DNA from: Fomitopsis serialis
Taxonomy: Eukaryota > Basidiomycota > Agaricomycetes > Polyporales > Fomitopsidaceae
Direction: 5' to 3'
NCBI RefSeq assembly: GCF_022376445.1
Contig: NW_025955119.1
Location: forward strand, 27,754 to 91,753
Length of the DNA: 64,000 bases
Shown in pieces: positions 12,343 through 23,084 of this stretch. How positions within the stretch are numbered: position 1 is the first letter of the stretch; each line of letters opens with the position of its first letter. The notes beneath the pieces are model-generated. The model searched no databases and had not been told where the DNA came from. It worked only from the letters and a program-made list of their open reading frames with translations. The translations under genes were made by a program, and so were the position numbers.

Positions 12343-13723
12343 ATGGCCCACAACAACAACTACATAAACGCCCCTGCGCCCAACGTCCCCTACTTTGCTC
12401 CCGCCCAGTATCCTCCGGCGGGCACTGCGCTCGACCCGCAGCCCGATGGCAAGCCCATCCCGGCGCTCTTCAAGCCTCTCAAGATCCGCGGCGTTGAGTT
12501 CCAGAACCGCATCTTCCTCTCCCCGCTCTGCCAGTACTCGTCAGAGAACGGCAAGGTGACGCCATGGCAGTTCGCCCACCGTGAGTGTCCCTTATCGCGC
12601 ACCGTAGGCCCAGAAGCGCCGTCCTGACCACTCCCCTTCCCTTCCCAGTCGGCGGCATCTTCACACGCGGGCCCGGCCTCACCATCGTCGAGGCGACCGC
12701 GGTCGTGCCCGAGGGCCGCATCACGCCCCAGGACGCGGGCATCTGGACCGACGAGCAGGCGGAGGCCTGGCGGGAGGTCGTCCAGTTCGCGCACGCGCAG
12801 AACCAGAAGATCGGCATCCAGCTCGCGCACGCGGGCCGCAAGGCGTCCACCGTCGCGCCCTGGATCCACAGCGGCCTCTCCGCGCCCGTCAGCGACGGCG
12901 GCTGGCCGGACGACGTCTGGGGCCCGTCCGCGATCCCGTTCAGCGACCAGTTCCCGGAGCCGAAGGAGCTCACGCGCGCGGGCATCAAGCGCGTCGTGGA
13001 CGCGTTTGTGGAGGCGGCGAAGAGGAGCTTGAGGGCGGGCTTCGACGTGATCGAGATCCACTCGGCGCACGGGTACCTGCTCAGTGAGTTCCTGGCCCCG
13101 GTCGCGAACCACCGCACAGACGAGTACGGAGGGAGCTTTGAGAACCGCATCCGGCTGCTCCTGGAGATCGTCGACGCCGTCCGCGCGGTGATCCCGCCAA
13201 CGACGCCTCTCTTCGTTCGGTACGTCTCCCCGCTTCGTCCTGGATTTGATCCGTCACTCACATGCATCACAGCGTCTCCGCCACCGACTGGCTCGACGAC
13301 TCGCACCCGAACGAGCGCTGGAGCCACGAAGACACCGTCCGGCTCGCGGGGATCCTCCCCGCGCACGGCGTCGACCTGCTCGATGTCTCCTCCGGGGGCA
13401 TCCACCCCGCGCAGAAGTTCCAGCTCGCGCCGGAGCTGCAGCACAAGCTCCTGCAGGTGCCGTTCTCCGCGGCGGTGAAGAAGGCGCACGGGGACAGGCT
13501 CCTCGTCGGCGCGGTGGGCACGATCAACACGGGCGCGCTCGCGCAGGGCGTGCTCGATGAGGGCGCGGCGGACGTCATCTTCGTCGGGCGCCAGTTCCAG
13601 AAGAACCCCGGCACGGTGTGGGCGTTCGCGGACGACCTCGGCGTGACGGTCACGCAGTCGCACCAGATCGAGTGGGGTTTCGCGGGCAGGGGAGGCGTCG
13701 CGAGGCAGGCGAAGAGTGAGTGA
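12343..13723 (+). CDS. NADH:flavin oxidoreductase / Old Yellow Enzyme family (YqjM-like)
   Basis: A flavin-dependent ene-reductase, expected to be cytosolic and to reduce activated C=C bonds with NAD(P)H. Three exons, 12343-12580, 12649-13219 and 13273-13723, join to 419 residues, a normal length. Visible landmarks are LSPLCQYS, with a Cys near residue 63 at the place of the redox-sensing Cys of YqjM; LAHAGRKAS; the substrate-binding histidine pair in EIHSAHGYLL; EYGGSFENR; VSATDW; SSGGI; and a C-terminal VGAVGTI...ADVIFVGRQF phosphate-binding region. The Cys and the H-x-x-H pair place it with the thermophilic-like (YqjM) class rather than the classical yeast OYE. Both introns are 53-68 bases. 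ATG 12343 is 53 bases after a TATA box. Substrate is unknown. Confidence 0.95.
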
Positions 13724-14875
13724 GCGAGGGGCGTGTTAGTGGTTTGGGATTAGACTGAGACTTTGCAGGTCATTTGTAGCCGTATGTAGATCTCCTCGTA
13801 ATGGCAAGTTTTACTTGTTTCCTGTAAGCCAGGATGGAGGCATTCCAGTCTTGAGCGTGAGGTCTCGGGTATGTCACGTACGATGCGTATCCCTTCTGTT
13901 GGGAGGAACTGTTCACTGTTAGTTCGATGATCGAATGTTCACAGGAGCTGCAATCATGCAGCGATGGGCGGTGCCGCCGGTGAGCAACCTCCGAGTTCGC
14001 GCAGAAGTCCCGCAGATGAATTCGTGGTCTCATCGGTCGAGAAACTCGTAAGAAGTTAGCTCCCTCAACTCATCCCCACGCGCGAGTACGCGAAATTTGC
14101 GACCATGGCTGCGCCTCCCAAGGAGGCCGCTCCGGCGCTGTCGATGTGCGTCCATCGTGAAGCCAACGAACTCGCCTATGTGACGCTGTTCTGCACGCGT
14201 GGGTACGACGGCCCATTCACCATTCTTTCCCTCCTCCAACTCCGCATAATATGCATCCTCCTCCGCATATGCATTTGTCCAGAAAGGGACATCGCATACC
14301 GTACGGTCAAATATGTGCGTTTCCCATGTCTATTTCCAGTACTGTATACGAGACATCAGAACGTCTTCAGGTGTGTGGCGTTTAATCCGGATAGCTGTCA
14401 CTCTGGACGTTATCGCCGTGCTCTGACGTGGGCACATCGACGGCGAAACTAGGGGCCTGGTCCGTAACGAAATACACAGCGAGCTGGCAGTTGTCGCGTC
14501 CATGTGAGTAGGAGCTATTCAGATCGTGGCCAGAGCTCACAGTTACTCTCAGAACAGCGGATTAAAGACATACCAGATGTTAGAGCGCGTCCGGATGCGG
14601 CAGCAACAGCCAGGATAATCGTAAAGTCGCACTGTACCATGATCAATGACAGTCGTGCTCGGGCCGTTGCATCAGTACGTAAATGCACAGTTCTGTTGCC
14701 TTGCGGTATTGACAGCCCACATAAATTGGAACTCTCCATGACACCTCTGACTCGACATGATCAGCGTCTGTCCCCCGCAGGCTGCCAGAGCAGCGCCAGT
14801 GCCGCGGTATAACTGCAGACTCGTTCACGAAGGAGGTCCACATCCCCGAGCGACCCTTCAAACCCCAGAGCCAAG
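13724..14875. other. Intergenic, no gene recognised
   Basis: Open frames near 14030-14450 on both strands show no family signature. The right end is the presumed promoter of the small secreted peptide gene at 14876. Confidence 0.45.
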
Positions 14876-15130
14876 ATGCAACTGCTCCGCCTCGTTGCCA
14901 GCCTCCTCGTCATCGCCGCATTCACCGCGACGGCGGCGAATGCAAACCCTGTGCCTGGTGAGTTCTGCACACGTACCGCTCATCCTCCGAGTCCGTGCTC
15001 ACATTTCGATAATGTAGACCCCGAAGACGGCGAGTGTGATCGTTTGCCAATACTGACGGGGAGACTAATCGTTACGAATCGGCCGACAGAGGAATGCTGT
15101 TGCCTGCCAACTGGCTGTGGGATACCGTGA
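14876..15130 (+). CDS. Tiny secreted cysteine-rich peptide, family copy 1
   Basis: Exons 14876-14957 (82 bases), 15018-15029 (12 bases) and 15090-15130 join to 44 residues. The first 23 or so residues form a signal peptide (MQLLRLVASLLVIAAFTATA) ending near ANA. The short mature part begins NPVPDPED and ends in a cysteine cluster, ECCCLPTGCGIP. Intron 1 is GTGAGT...TAG. Intron 2 uses a GC donor (GCGAGT) and has a CTAATCG branch-site match. The structure is deduced by comparison with the copies at 41160 and 43117, which have the same three exon junctions. Read without splicing, the frame also stays open to the same stop (84 residues), so intron retention is a possible alternative product. The function is unknown; candidates are a signalling peptide or effector. 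Confidence 0.65.
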   Translation: MQLLRLVASLLVIAAFTATAANANPVPGEFCTRTAHPPSPCSHFDNVDPEDGECDRLPILTGRLIVTNRPTEECCCLPTGCGIP

Positions 15131-15680
15131 CCTTCACCGACATGGGGGATGTTCTAGTGACTCGTCGTCGTCGTTGTAATGCAATCAACGCTGTGAGATC
15201 TATGTGCGCCTCGTCAGTAAGAGGTGGTAGAGGGCGGTAGATCCTTACAGTCGATCGGACAAAACATCTGTCGCACGCCGTGACTCCGCATGCTGTCTCA
15301 GTACTTAGGGTCAACGCACCTGGCAAATAGCACTCCTGGTGAAACAGCACTTGTCCGCAGCCGCTATCCAGTTGCTCACAGGGTACCAGGGACTTATGTT
15401 CCCCTCGCGCGGCTTGTATGGTAGCCACTGTTGAGATCTTGAGATCTGAGACTTCGTATCGCACCGCCATATCCGCTGTAGGCGGAACGTCATCGAAACG
15501 GCGGGACTGTTATGGAGCACAGCGCTCGAGGCACGTAAGGCAATTGTACCTGTCCAGGCTTCCGGGTCTCAGAAAATCGACAGGCATCTATCGAGTCCGC
15601 CGATGACAGACATAATTGACCTAGTTGTGACAAAGGGTAGTTCGTGGACGTGTCCCATCTACGGATTCCAATTTGCAGCC
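15131..15680. other. Intergenic, no gene recognised
   Basis: No coding signal is visible. The F-box cassette begins just to the right. Confidence 0.45.
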
Positions 15681-17637
15681 TCACAACGCCGCGCCATATC
15701 TAGCAGTGCTACTATAACTGAGCGCTTCGTGAGTCATTCCTGTCGGTCGGAGCAAAGGAGGAGTCTCGAGAACCATGAAGCGCAAACGGCTAGCAGTGAA
15801 AAGGTGAGACTCATCTGCATAATGAATAACGCAAAGCAACTCGCTTACCTCTGGTACTCTATCTGTACGTGTCCAGGGGGCGACGCGCTTGACAATACCG
15901 CGGTCATCCCACGGCTGGAGCAACCTCCGAAACGAGGCCTCGAACGTCCGACAGACATCCTCGACCCGAGCCAAGTATCTACACCGCAAACCCCGCATGA
16001 CCATCGTCACGTTGACACCCTTCAGCGCGTTGAAGTGAGGCTGGCTCATGGTCTCGTGCAGGGCCGCTAATTCGATGCCTCGTCTGACAGATCCAAAGAG
16101 CGGGCCCCAGGCAACCCAAATCTTGATCTCGAGGTACTCGAGCTGGTGGCTTCGGACAGTGGAGAGGACGTCGTGTAACCGCTTGGCTATTTGAGGCATG
16201 TTACGCTCCTGATCTTCTACAAAGAGGTTAACATCTTCGATTCGGATGTTCAAGGATCGCAAGGCGGTATTCTGCACTAGATCGCAATGGGTGTCTGCAT
16301 GGTGCATGCGCGTGCGGCGAAGTCGAATGAGCAAGGAAGAGGGAGTCTTAACAGTGAGACTGTAATCGAGGTAAGGAAGCGGTGGCGGACCGCCAGATTT
16401 ACGGTCCCAAATTTGCGTCCCCTCGGCCGGCAACGGGCGCGCGCTGTTCCGCGGGCAGGACCCGGTGGCTTGGGCGCTTACTTTGCGGGACCAGATTAGA
16501 TCGCTCGATAACATCCCAATCAGGCAGGTCTCGGCACACCCTCTCGAATAGGGGTTTGGAGCTCTACCGGGACTGTACATCGCCCCCCTAAGGGACCGCA
16601 AAGCTTACGTAATGGGACTGTGAATCTTTCGGAGGAAGACCCTGCCGTTTTGAGGAGTGCGATGACGCTTTGCCGCGGGCACGCTGCATTCCAGATTGCC
16701 AGATCCTCGAGAGAGGTGCAGAGGCCTGACTGGGTTATCCAATCGATGAAATCGGGTTGTAGGGGCTTATTGATACGAAGATCGACATGAAGATAGCGCA
16801 GGCGTATGCCAGATGGTGAGCGAAAGACAGGGCCGGCAGTGTGAAGTGGAGTGATTGGAATTTTGTGCAATGTGAGTGATGTAAGCAGGGGAAAGGAATG
16901 TATGATCCGCTGAAGCTGTGGGAGGCTCAGCTCACACTCAGACAGTTCCAGTGACTCGACGGACGAGAATCGCGATAGGGCAGGGAAACATGACATGTGC
17001 ACGTAACCACACAGTCTTAAGACTGTAAGAAGCTGCACTCTGGGCATTGCACAGCCAAGGGCAAGGGGGAGTGCATGAATAAAGCGATGATGGTTGAGGA
17101 CAAAGGGGTACCCATCCGCGACATGCAGCCCGCGCGTGGTTGCGAGCCACTACTGGACACGCGGAAAAGCCCAGCACTTCTTGAACAATTTGTCAAAGCG
17201 TTTGCGTGTCGGGATAAAGATGTAGTAGTAGAGGTTGTGCATGGCTCGAGGGTACCATGCTGCGCAGATTCGCGCCGCCACTGCAAGCAACTTCTGGGTG
17301 TCCATTTCATCGATGATGTTCTCGAAGACCTCGAGCGGGAAGCGAGCAGCTTCGGTGGTCAATAGAAAGCTGCTCTGCACAGGCCTTCTCGAGTCGTCGT
17401 CGCTCCCGGGTCGTATGTCGGCACCCGATTTGTCGTCGTAAGTCTCCCCATCTGCACCCCGTTGCGCGACTTGTACGGGTGGCATGTCATCAACGGGAGG
17501 AGACAAACGCTGTGTAAATGCATCAGTCGAGCTTGTGCAACATACATAATTCGGAAGGTACCAACACTAGGCTGGTGCTCGCGCACATTGCCATCCCGGA
17601 GGACGATCACGTCCGATCGTGGGCGATGGGCCAGCAT
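15681..17637 (-). pseudogene. F-box protein, type 1, copy a (disrupted)
   Basis: F-box proteins recruit substrates to SCF ubiquitin ligases. Homology to copies b and c runs from ATG 17637 (MLAHRPRSD) through an F-box-like helix (ARFPLEVFENIIDEMD), ICAAWYPRAMHNLYY, leucine-rich segments (FSSVESLELS, FPLLTSLTL), and a last exon starting at 16294 (DLVQNTALRSL, STVRSHQLEYLEI, MSQPHFNALK). Two lesions break it. One is an in-frame TAG at 17150-17152, where the other copies read Lys-Gln-Trp. The other is a 253-base insertion at 16380-16632. The GTTAAG donor and the acceptor of the last intron are otherwise kept. This is a recently inactivated gene, unless the stop is bypassed by an unseen intron. 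Confidence 0.75.
16374..16638. mobile_element. Short MITE-like insertion in F-box copy a
   Basis: Compared with F-box copies b and c, copy a carries 253 extra bases (16380-16632) flanked by a direct repeat AGGAAG at 16374-16379 and 16633-16638, present once at the empty sites. The ends are imperfect inverted repeats: both read AGATTyACrGTCCC inwards (left near 16395; right on the minus strand, ending near 16616), followed by a further match around TTTGCGGTCCC. The element has no coding capacity. Size, target duplication and inverted ends fit a non-autonomous DNA transposon; I cannot assign a superfamily. Confidence 0.65.
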
Positions 17638-17899
17638 GAGTGAGAGCGCAAGTAACTGGGGAGCCTCGAGCACACACCAAGGCCGTGTATAAGGCTAGGA
17701 GGGCAGCACTGTGTCCGAGATCTCTTTGATAAACCGCACGCTGAGTGCCGGGCTACGCCGTCTGCTGATCAGGCATGCACAACTGTGGCTGTGAGTGTCT
17801 GTGCCTATGATAGGGTGGTCATATCGCAATCACTGACCGCAGGGATACTGGTATTACAGAATTATCTATGTCTTCAGTGGCTTCTCACGTCGCGGCCTC

Positions 17900-18975
17900 T
17901 CAGAGCTTCGCAGAAGGCTTCCCTGTGGCCTTCCGCGCAGCATGCCCCGTGTCTCTGCAAACGTCGTGACTGAGAACACGGAGAATGTCCTGGAAGGTGC
18001 CAGGCGGCACTCACTGCGGTACATGACCATCACGAATCGGAGTGTGGCCTTGGTCGAGAGCCTTTGTGAACTCTTCGCCAATATTCAGATGCGCCTGAAC
18101 GAGGTGGGGCGGGGTGACCGCAAGGCACTGGTTCCACCGGATCAGCAGCCCGCCAAGCCCAGGGCGCGCTGCACACTCACTTCGGCGTCTTGAAGGTTTC
18201 GAGCATCTCATTGGGCTCGTCCCCGACGTTCTCAATGTAGTGCCCGGCTGATCATGACGTCGCCCGCGACGAAGTTGTACGTGCGCGTCGCCTGCGCGGT
18301 GAACACCGTCAACCTTCCCGCTCAGGAACATCGACCACAGTATGCGGCATCCCGTCAGCAGTCCAAGCAGTTGAGAATAAATCACAACACACCTCATCCG
18401 CATACGGGTGCCAGTGCCAGTGCATCTCGCGCAGCGCCCCGAGTTGATGACGACGTACGCCGCGCTGATGGTCGTCACCGGGAAGTTCGTGTTGTCCGCG
18501 ATGCGCACCTCGCCGCCGGAGACCTTGATCCACTCTTGCGCGAGTATCTGCAATGTGCGTGAGCCTGCGGCGAGTGGGATTCGCGCAGGGCTGCATCTCT
18601 TCCGCAGTGCGCTTCTTGGAGAGGATCGAGCGGAAGATGAACTTCTCGCGCGCGCGGGGAGGTGCTCGAGCGTGGACTCGGGCACTTTGAAATTGTTGCG
18701 GAGGATATCGCGCGGCGTGTGCGCCAACCAGTCTGTGGGTGGGAGGCTTTCTGGGAGGCTTTCTACCCGGAGGATTCACCGTCATCGAGGATCTGCGGAA
18801 TCAGGAGGTCAGTACAACGGTGCTCGGAGGCGAACGAGGCCACTGCCGTCACGATTATGGACACATCCCAGTCAAGTCCGACTAGAACTCACGCAGACAC
18901 CATAGCCCTCGATGTGGCACCGAGAGCAGATGGCCACAAACCAGATGTCGCCGTCGGTCGGCTTTACGCACACGA
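17900..18975 (-). pseudogene. Oxalate decarboxylase, decayed copy 1
   Basis: This is a degraded copy of the intact gene at 27810-29254. Recognisable pieces, in minus-strand order, are a remnant of the exon 1 end (GDIWF), LAHTPRDILR, FKVPESTLEHLPA, EKFIFRSIL in a shifted frame, GGEVRIADNTNFPVTTI, a second cupin metal site altered to MHWHWHPYADE, WSMFLSG, LAVTPPHLVQAHLN and the terminal exon ending in PSAKL. The frame changes several times, stop codons interrupt the domain junction, and the whole N-terminal cupin domain upstream of about 18975 is missing. It cannot encode an active bicupin enzyme. Confidence 0.85.
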
Positions 18976-19158
18976 CGCGTCAGCCTGAGAGATTTGCAGC
19001 ACAGTCAGTCGCATCCACTGTGTGAAATACATGATTGGAGATCAGAGGCGAACCGTCGTCTGTACAAAAGTCATGATACGAGATGTGAAGATACCCAGTA
19101 CGATGCTCGGGCTCCAACGCACTCCTTCCAAGCTCACTTGACTTTCTAGCTCTCCCTG

Positions 19159-20701
19159 TCACCGGCCGGAGTATTGCAGGGCTGCTTCCTCTGAATGCCA
19201 AGGTAAGCCACCTTCTCCACCGCTCCATAAACGTGCAACTCACCGTCAAATCGTAACGTACGACAGAACTCAGGTGACTGCAGGTAGCGATGAATCCTCT
19301 CGCCCTGCCAACTGGGGATCGGGCGTACCGTGCGGTCACCGCCATCGCGCTCGACCCGCCCCCAAGTGGTCTTCGAGGGGCCGCTGGATTTCCGTTGATC
19401 ATCAAGGCACTCGACATGCTGGAAATAGAACCGGAGCGAGGGTACGGAAGCAACTTGAACGCTCTGCAGTCGCTGCAGCAAGTCTAGCCATCTTTCGCGC
19501 AATGGTCCTGTTTCATGATTTGGGTGGGTCACATGAACCCGTATGCAAAAGAGTTGCGAGGACGACAGCGAAGACGGAATATTCGCCTATATTGACGAGC
19601 AGATGAGTATCGAAAACACGGATTATGCGGAGTAAATGGATCACGTACCATCCACTGGGTCACCGCTGAATGTGAGTCTTCGATGGTTAAGACAAGGTAC
19701 CTTATTCTTGATCGTTTCGCTGAGATCGTCTGTGCCAATGCCATGCAGGACCCGGTCAGCCGTCCAACGCGGTACCAGCTCAACTGTAGCACGGCGGCGG
19801 CGGAAACAAGTTCGTGATCTACTTCCGAAGGATCGAATCCCTGACACCTGGTGTATAGACGTAGGTAATTGCTTTGGATACCTACGGCCGACACTGTGCG
19901 ACGTCGACTGTTGGCTTCGACCGACAAGTAGTCCAAGTGTCGTTGCTCCGGGCAATGACCAGGGACTGGCGGGTCGAACTGGCAGTTGTGGGTTGTCAAC
20001 TTCCGTATGTTGGGAAACAACATGAGACAGGGATGCACGGCACAGCTACCGAGATGCAGTATCTCTACCTGTGGATGGGCTCCAGCAAGACTCAAAACAA
20101 GCTGCAGCGGAGGTACTCCATCGACTCCATAGAGCATGAGCTCCTTGACGTTGTTAAGCACGGGTGTTCGAGCGATGTGTGTTAAGAATCGATCGTGTTC
20201 GAGCCTCGCCGGCGACAGACATACTCTGAGTCTCTCCGGTCTGCTGGCCATTTTGTGTAGGACATCGAGTGTTTTTGTGCCGACGTCCCACAGGCCTACG
20301 TCCGAGAGATTCGGTAGTGCAGCCAAATGCTCTCCGACCAGCGTATTGCAGCAGATAGCCTCCTCGCAATTGAAGAGTACCAGAGCCTTCAACTCCCGTG
20401 CGTGCTCGAGGATGCCTACCAGCGCATTAACGGCTGAAGCCTCCCCGGCGGGGGCCATTTCCGCTGGGCCATAGATAGTCAATCCCCGAGGCCAGATCAG
20501 GCGATTGTCGATGTTATGGATGAGGTGGTCGTGCATCTTGACTAGCTGTTCCGCGGTACGAACAGTGATCGACGCGAACACATACTGCCGTGAGATTGCA
20601 TGCAGATCGCGAGATACCGACGAGAGAGGGAGGCATTCCGCGGCGGAAAGCATGTCGGCGATGATATGGAGTATGTCATCGTTAAGGGTCAACAAACTCA
20701 T
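19159..20701 (-). CDS. F-box protein, type 2, copy A
   Basis: A putative SCF substrate receptor. Three exons, 20701-19649, 19586-19244 and 19190-19159, join in phase to 475 residues. The F-box is at the N-terminus (LNDDILHIIADMLSAAECL, then SSVSRDLHAISRQYVF), followed by SITVRTAEQLVKMHDHL and leucine-rich repeat-like segments to about residue 300. The C-terminal exons contain SLRFYFQHVE and WQGERIHRYLQS and end EEAAL...SGR. The acceptor TAG before 19586 is chosen because the following residues are conserved with copy B (SLSSSQLxCIRVHV). The 32-base last exon is present at the same place in both copies. No lesion is seen. The gene sits between decayed ODC copy 1 and F-box type 1 copy b. Confidence 0.8.
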
Positions 20702-21175
20702 GATGATGGCAAGGAGAGCGTTGGATGTCGTGGAGAAGAGACAGAAAAGGATCTTGCTCAGAGTCTGTACATGGTCGCGGTCGCCGGTCAATATTATGTG
20801 CAAGCGTCGAGCCTTAGTCGAGCCTCCTCGTTGCCAGTCGCAGCCAGTGGCGCACTGGCGCCGAGGCACGTGCCAGTCCCGCTCAAAATCTACAGGCATC
20901 TGTGGTTCGTGGATTCGGACATGGCTGATGGCTCGTCTACTCAGTGGGTGACTGACTCCATCTGCAGCCTCACAGCGCCGCGCCGTATCTGTAACACAGC
21001 AACTAATAGCAAGCCAACAGGTTCCATTTCCAATACCATACAGCGTCCCTATGAGTCGTTCGAGTCGATCGGAGCAAAGGAGCAAGGTAGTATGTCTCGA
21101 GAACGATGAGGCGCAAATGGCTAGCAGTGAGGAGGTGAGACATCTGCCTATTCACGCAAAGCAAGTCGCTCACGT

Positions 21176-22721
21176 CTAGTGCTCCATCTTTGCCCAGATA
21201 AAACGCTTGAGTATACCGCGGTCAGACCACGGCCGGAGAATCTTCCGAAATACGGCCTCGAACATCCCATCGAGATCCTTATTACCCTTGAAAGTGGTGT
21301 AACAGCTGCGGTCGTCGGAATCCCACGCATCCATCTCCACATTGACATCCTGCAGCGCGTCGAAGTGCGGCTGGCTCATGGCCTCGTGCAGAGTCCGTAA
21401 ATCGACGCGCTCGAGGACGGATGTATCCCGCTTGAAGATGGAGCATGAGAGGAATTTCGAGTGAACAGAAATAGCGATGTCGACGTGCTCGAGCTGGTGG
21501 CTTCGGACAGTGGAGAGGCTGCCGTATAACCCTTCAACCCAGTTATAGTCTTGTCGGGCCAAAACCTTTCCTGAGAAGGAAACGGGGATACAAGGACTGT
21601 AAGGCGGTATTGTGCACTAGGTCGCCATAAGATTCTACATTGTGCATCTGCGTCAGCGGCGAAGTCGAATGAGCAAAAGAGGGAGTCTTAACCGTGGGTC
21701 AGTAATCGAGTCAAGGAGGACCCTGCGGTTTTGAGGAGTGCGTTCATGCTTTCCCGCGGCAAATCTTCACGAACACTGATCGACAGATGTTCGAGAGAGA
21801 TGCAGAGTCCTGACTGCGCTATCCAGTCGAAGAATCTGAGGTTATAGTGCGCACAGACACGAAGATGGCGCAGGTGTATGTCAGATGGTGGGCGAAAGGC
21901 TGTAACCACCACAGAGCTGGCAGGGTGGTGTGATGTGATTCGAATCTCATTCAATGTGAGTGACGTAAGCAGGGGGAAAGAAAGAATGATCTGCTGAAGC
22001 TGTGAGCGGTTCAGCGAACACCAGGCCAGGTCCAGTGACTCGACGGACGAGAACCACGATAGGGCAGGGAAAAATGACATGTGCACGTAACCACACAGTG
22101 CACTGATTGTAAGAAGCTGCACTCTGGGCATAGCACAGCCAAGGGCGAGTGGTAGTGCATGAAGGAAGCAAGGATTCCTGCCATTGTCATCCCCGGTGGG
22201 ACGACCCTCCGTGAGTCGCAGCTCGCGCGTGGTTGCGAGCCACTGCTTGACACGCGGAGAAGCCCAACACTGCTTGAACAACAGGTCGAAGTGTCTGCGT
22301 CTCAAGATATGGACGGCGTAGTAGAGGTTGCGCATGGCTCGAGGGTACCATGCTGCGCAGACCTGCGCCGCTGCAGCCAACGTGTCGGTGTCCATTCGGT
22401 CGATGACGTCCTGGAAGATTTCGAGCGGAAAGCGAGCAGCATCGGGGGATAGCAAGCTCTGCACAGAGGCAGATCTTCTCGAGTCGTCGTCGCTCCCGGG
22501 TCGTCTATCGGCACCCGATTCGTCGTCGTAAGTCTGCCCATCTGCATCCCGTTGCGCAACGACGGGTGGCATGTCGTCAACGGGAGACAAACGCTGTGTG
22601 AATGCATGAGTCGAGCTCGTGCAACATCTAGAACTCGGAAGGTACCAACGCTGGACTGGTGATCGCTCACATTGCCATCCCGGAGGACAGTCACGTCCGA
22701 TCGTGGGCGATGAGCCAGCAT
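21176..22721 (-). CDS. F-box protein, type 1, copy b
   Basis: A paralogue of copies a and c. Exon 1, 22721-22671, gives MLAHRPRSDVTVLRDGN. Exon 2, 22593-21693, holds the acidic N-terminal stretch (SGADRRPGSDDD), the F-box-like helix (AARFPLEIFQDVIDRMD), QVCAAWYPRAMRNLYY, KQWLATTRELRL and leucine-rich segments. The last exon ends at 21176 with MSQPHFDALQ and RPWSDRGILKR. The donor GTTAAG at 21692 is shared with the other copies. The homologous acceptor leads to a frame conflict, but a downstream TCTCAG near 21575 restores the frame, so this copy may have shifted its splice site or carry a small frameshift. No stop interrupts the F-box exon. Confidence 0.65.
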
Positions 22722-23084
22722 GAGGAAGAGCGCGATTAGCTAGGGAGCCTCGAACACGCATCAAGGTCGTGTATAAGGCTAGGAGGGGGCCACTGTGTCC
22801 GTGATCTCTTCGATAAACGCACGCTGACTGTCGGGTCACGCTGCCTGCTAACGCTCAGGCTGGTCAAGACGCTGCACTAACAACCAGTCTTCTGGATCCT
22901 CCCATTTGGTGCTGCCCGGATCCAACGCCGACTCGATACGCGATTGAGTGGCATGCGTATTGTGGCTATGACTTTCTGTGCCTATGATAGGGTGGTCATA
23001 TCGCAATCACTGACCGCAGGCGGTCAGGGATACTAGTATCACAGATTTGTCTATGTCTTCTTTGGGTTCTCACGTCGCGGCCTC

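Noticed and set aside
12390..13663. Long minus-strand frames of 240 and 394 codons over the Old Yellow Enzyme gene
   Set aside because: Both are mirror frames of the GC-rich sense coding sequence, which has clear catalytic motifs.
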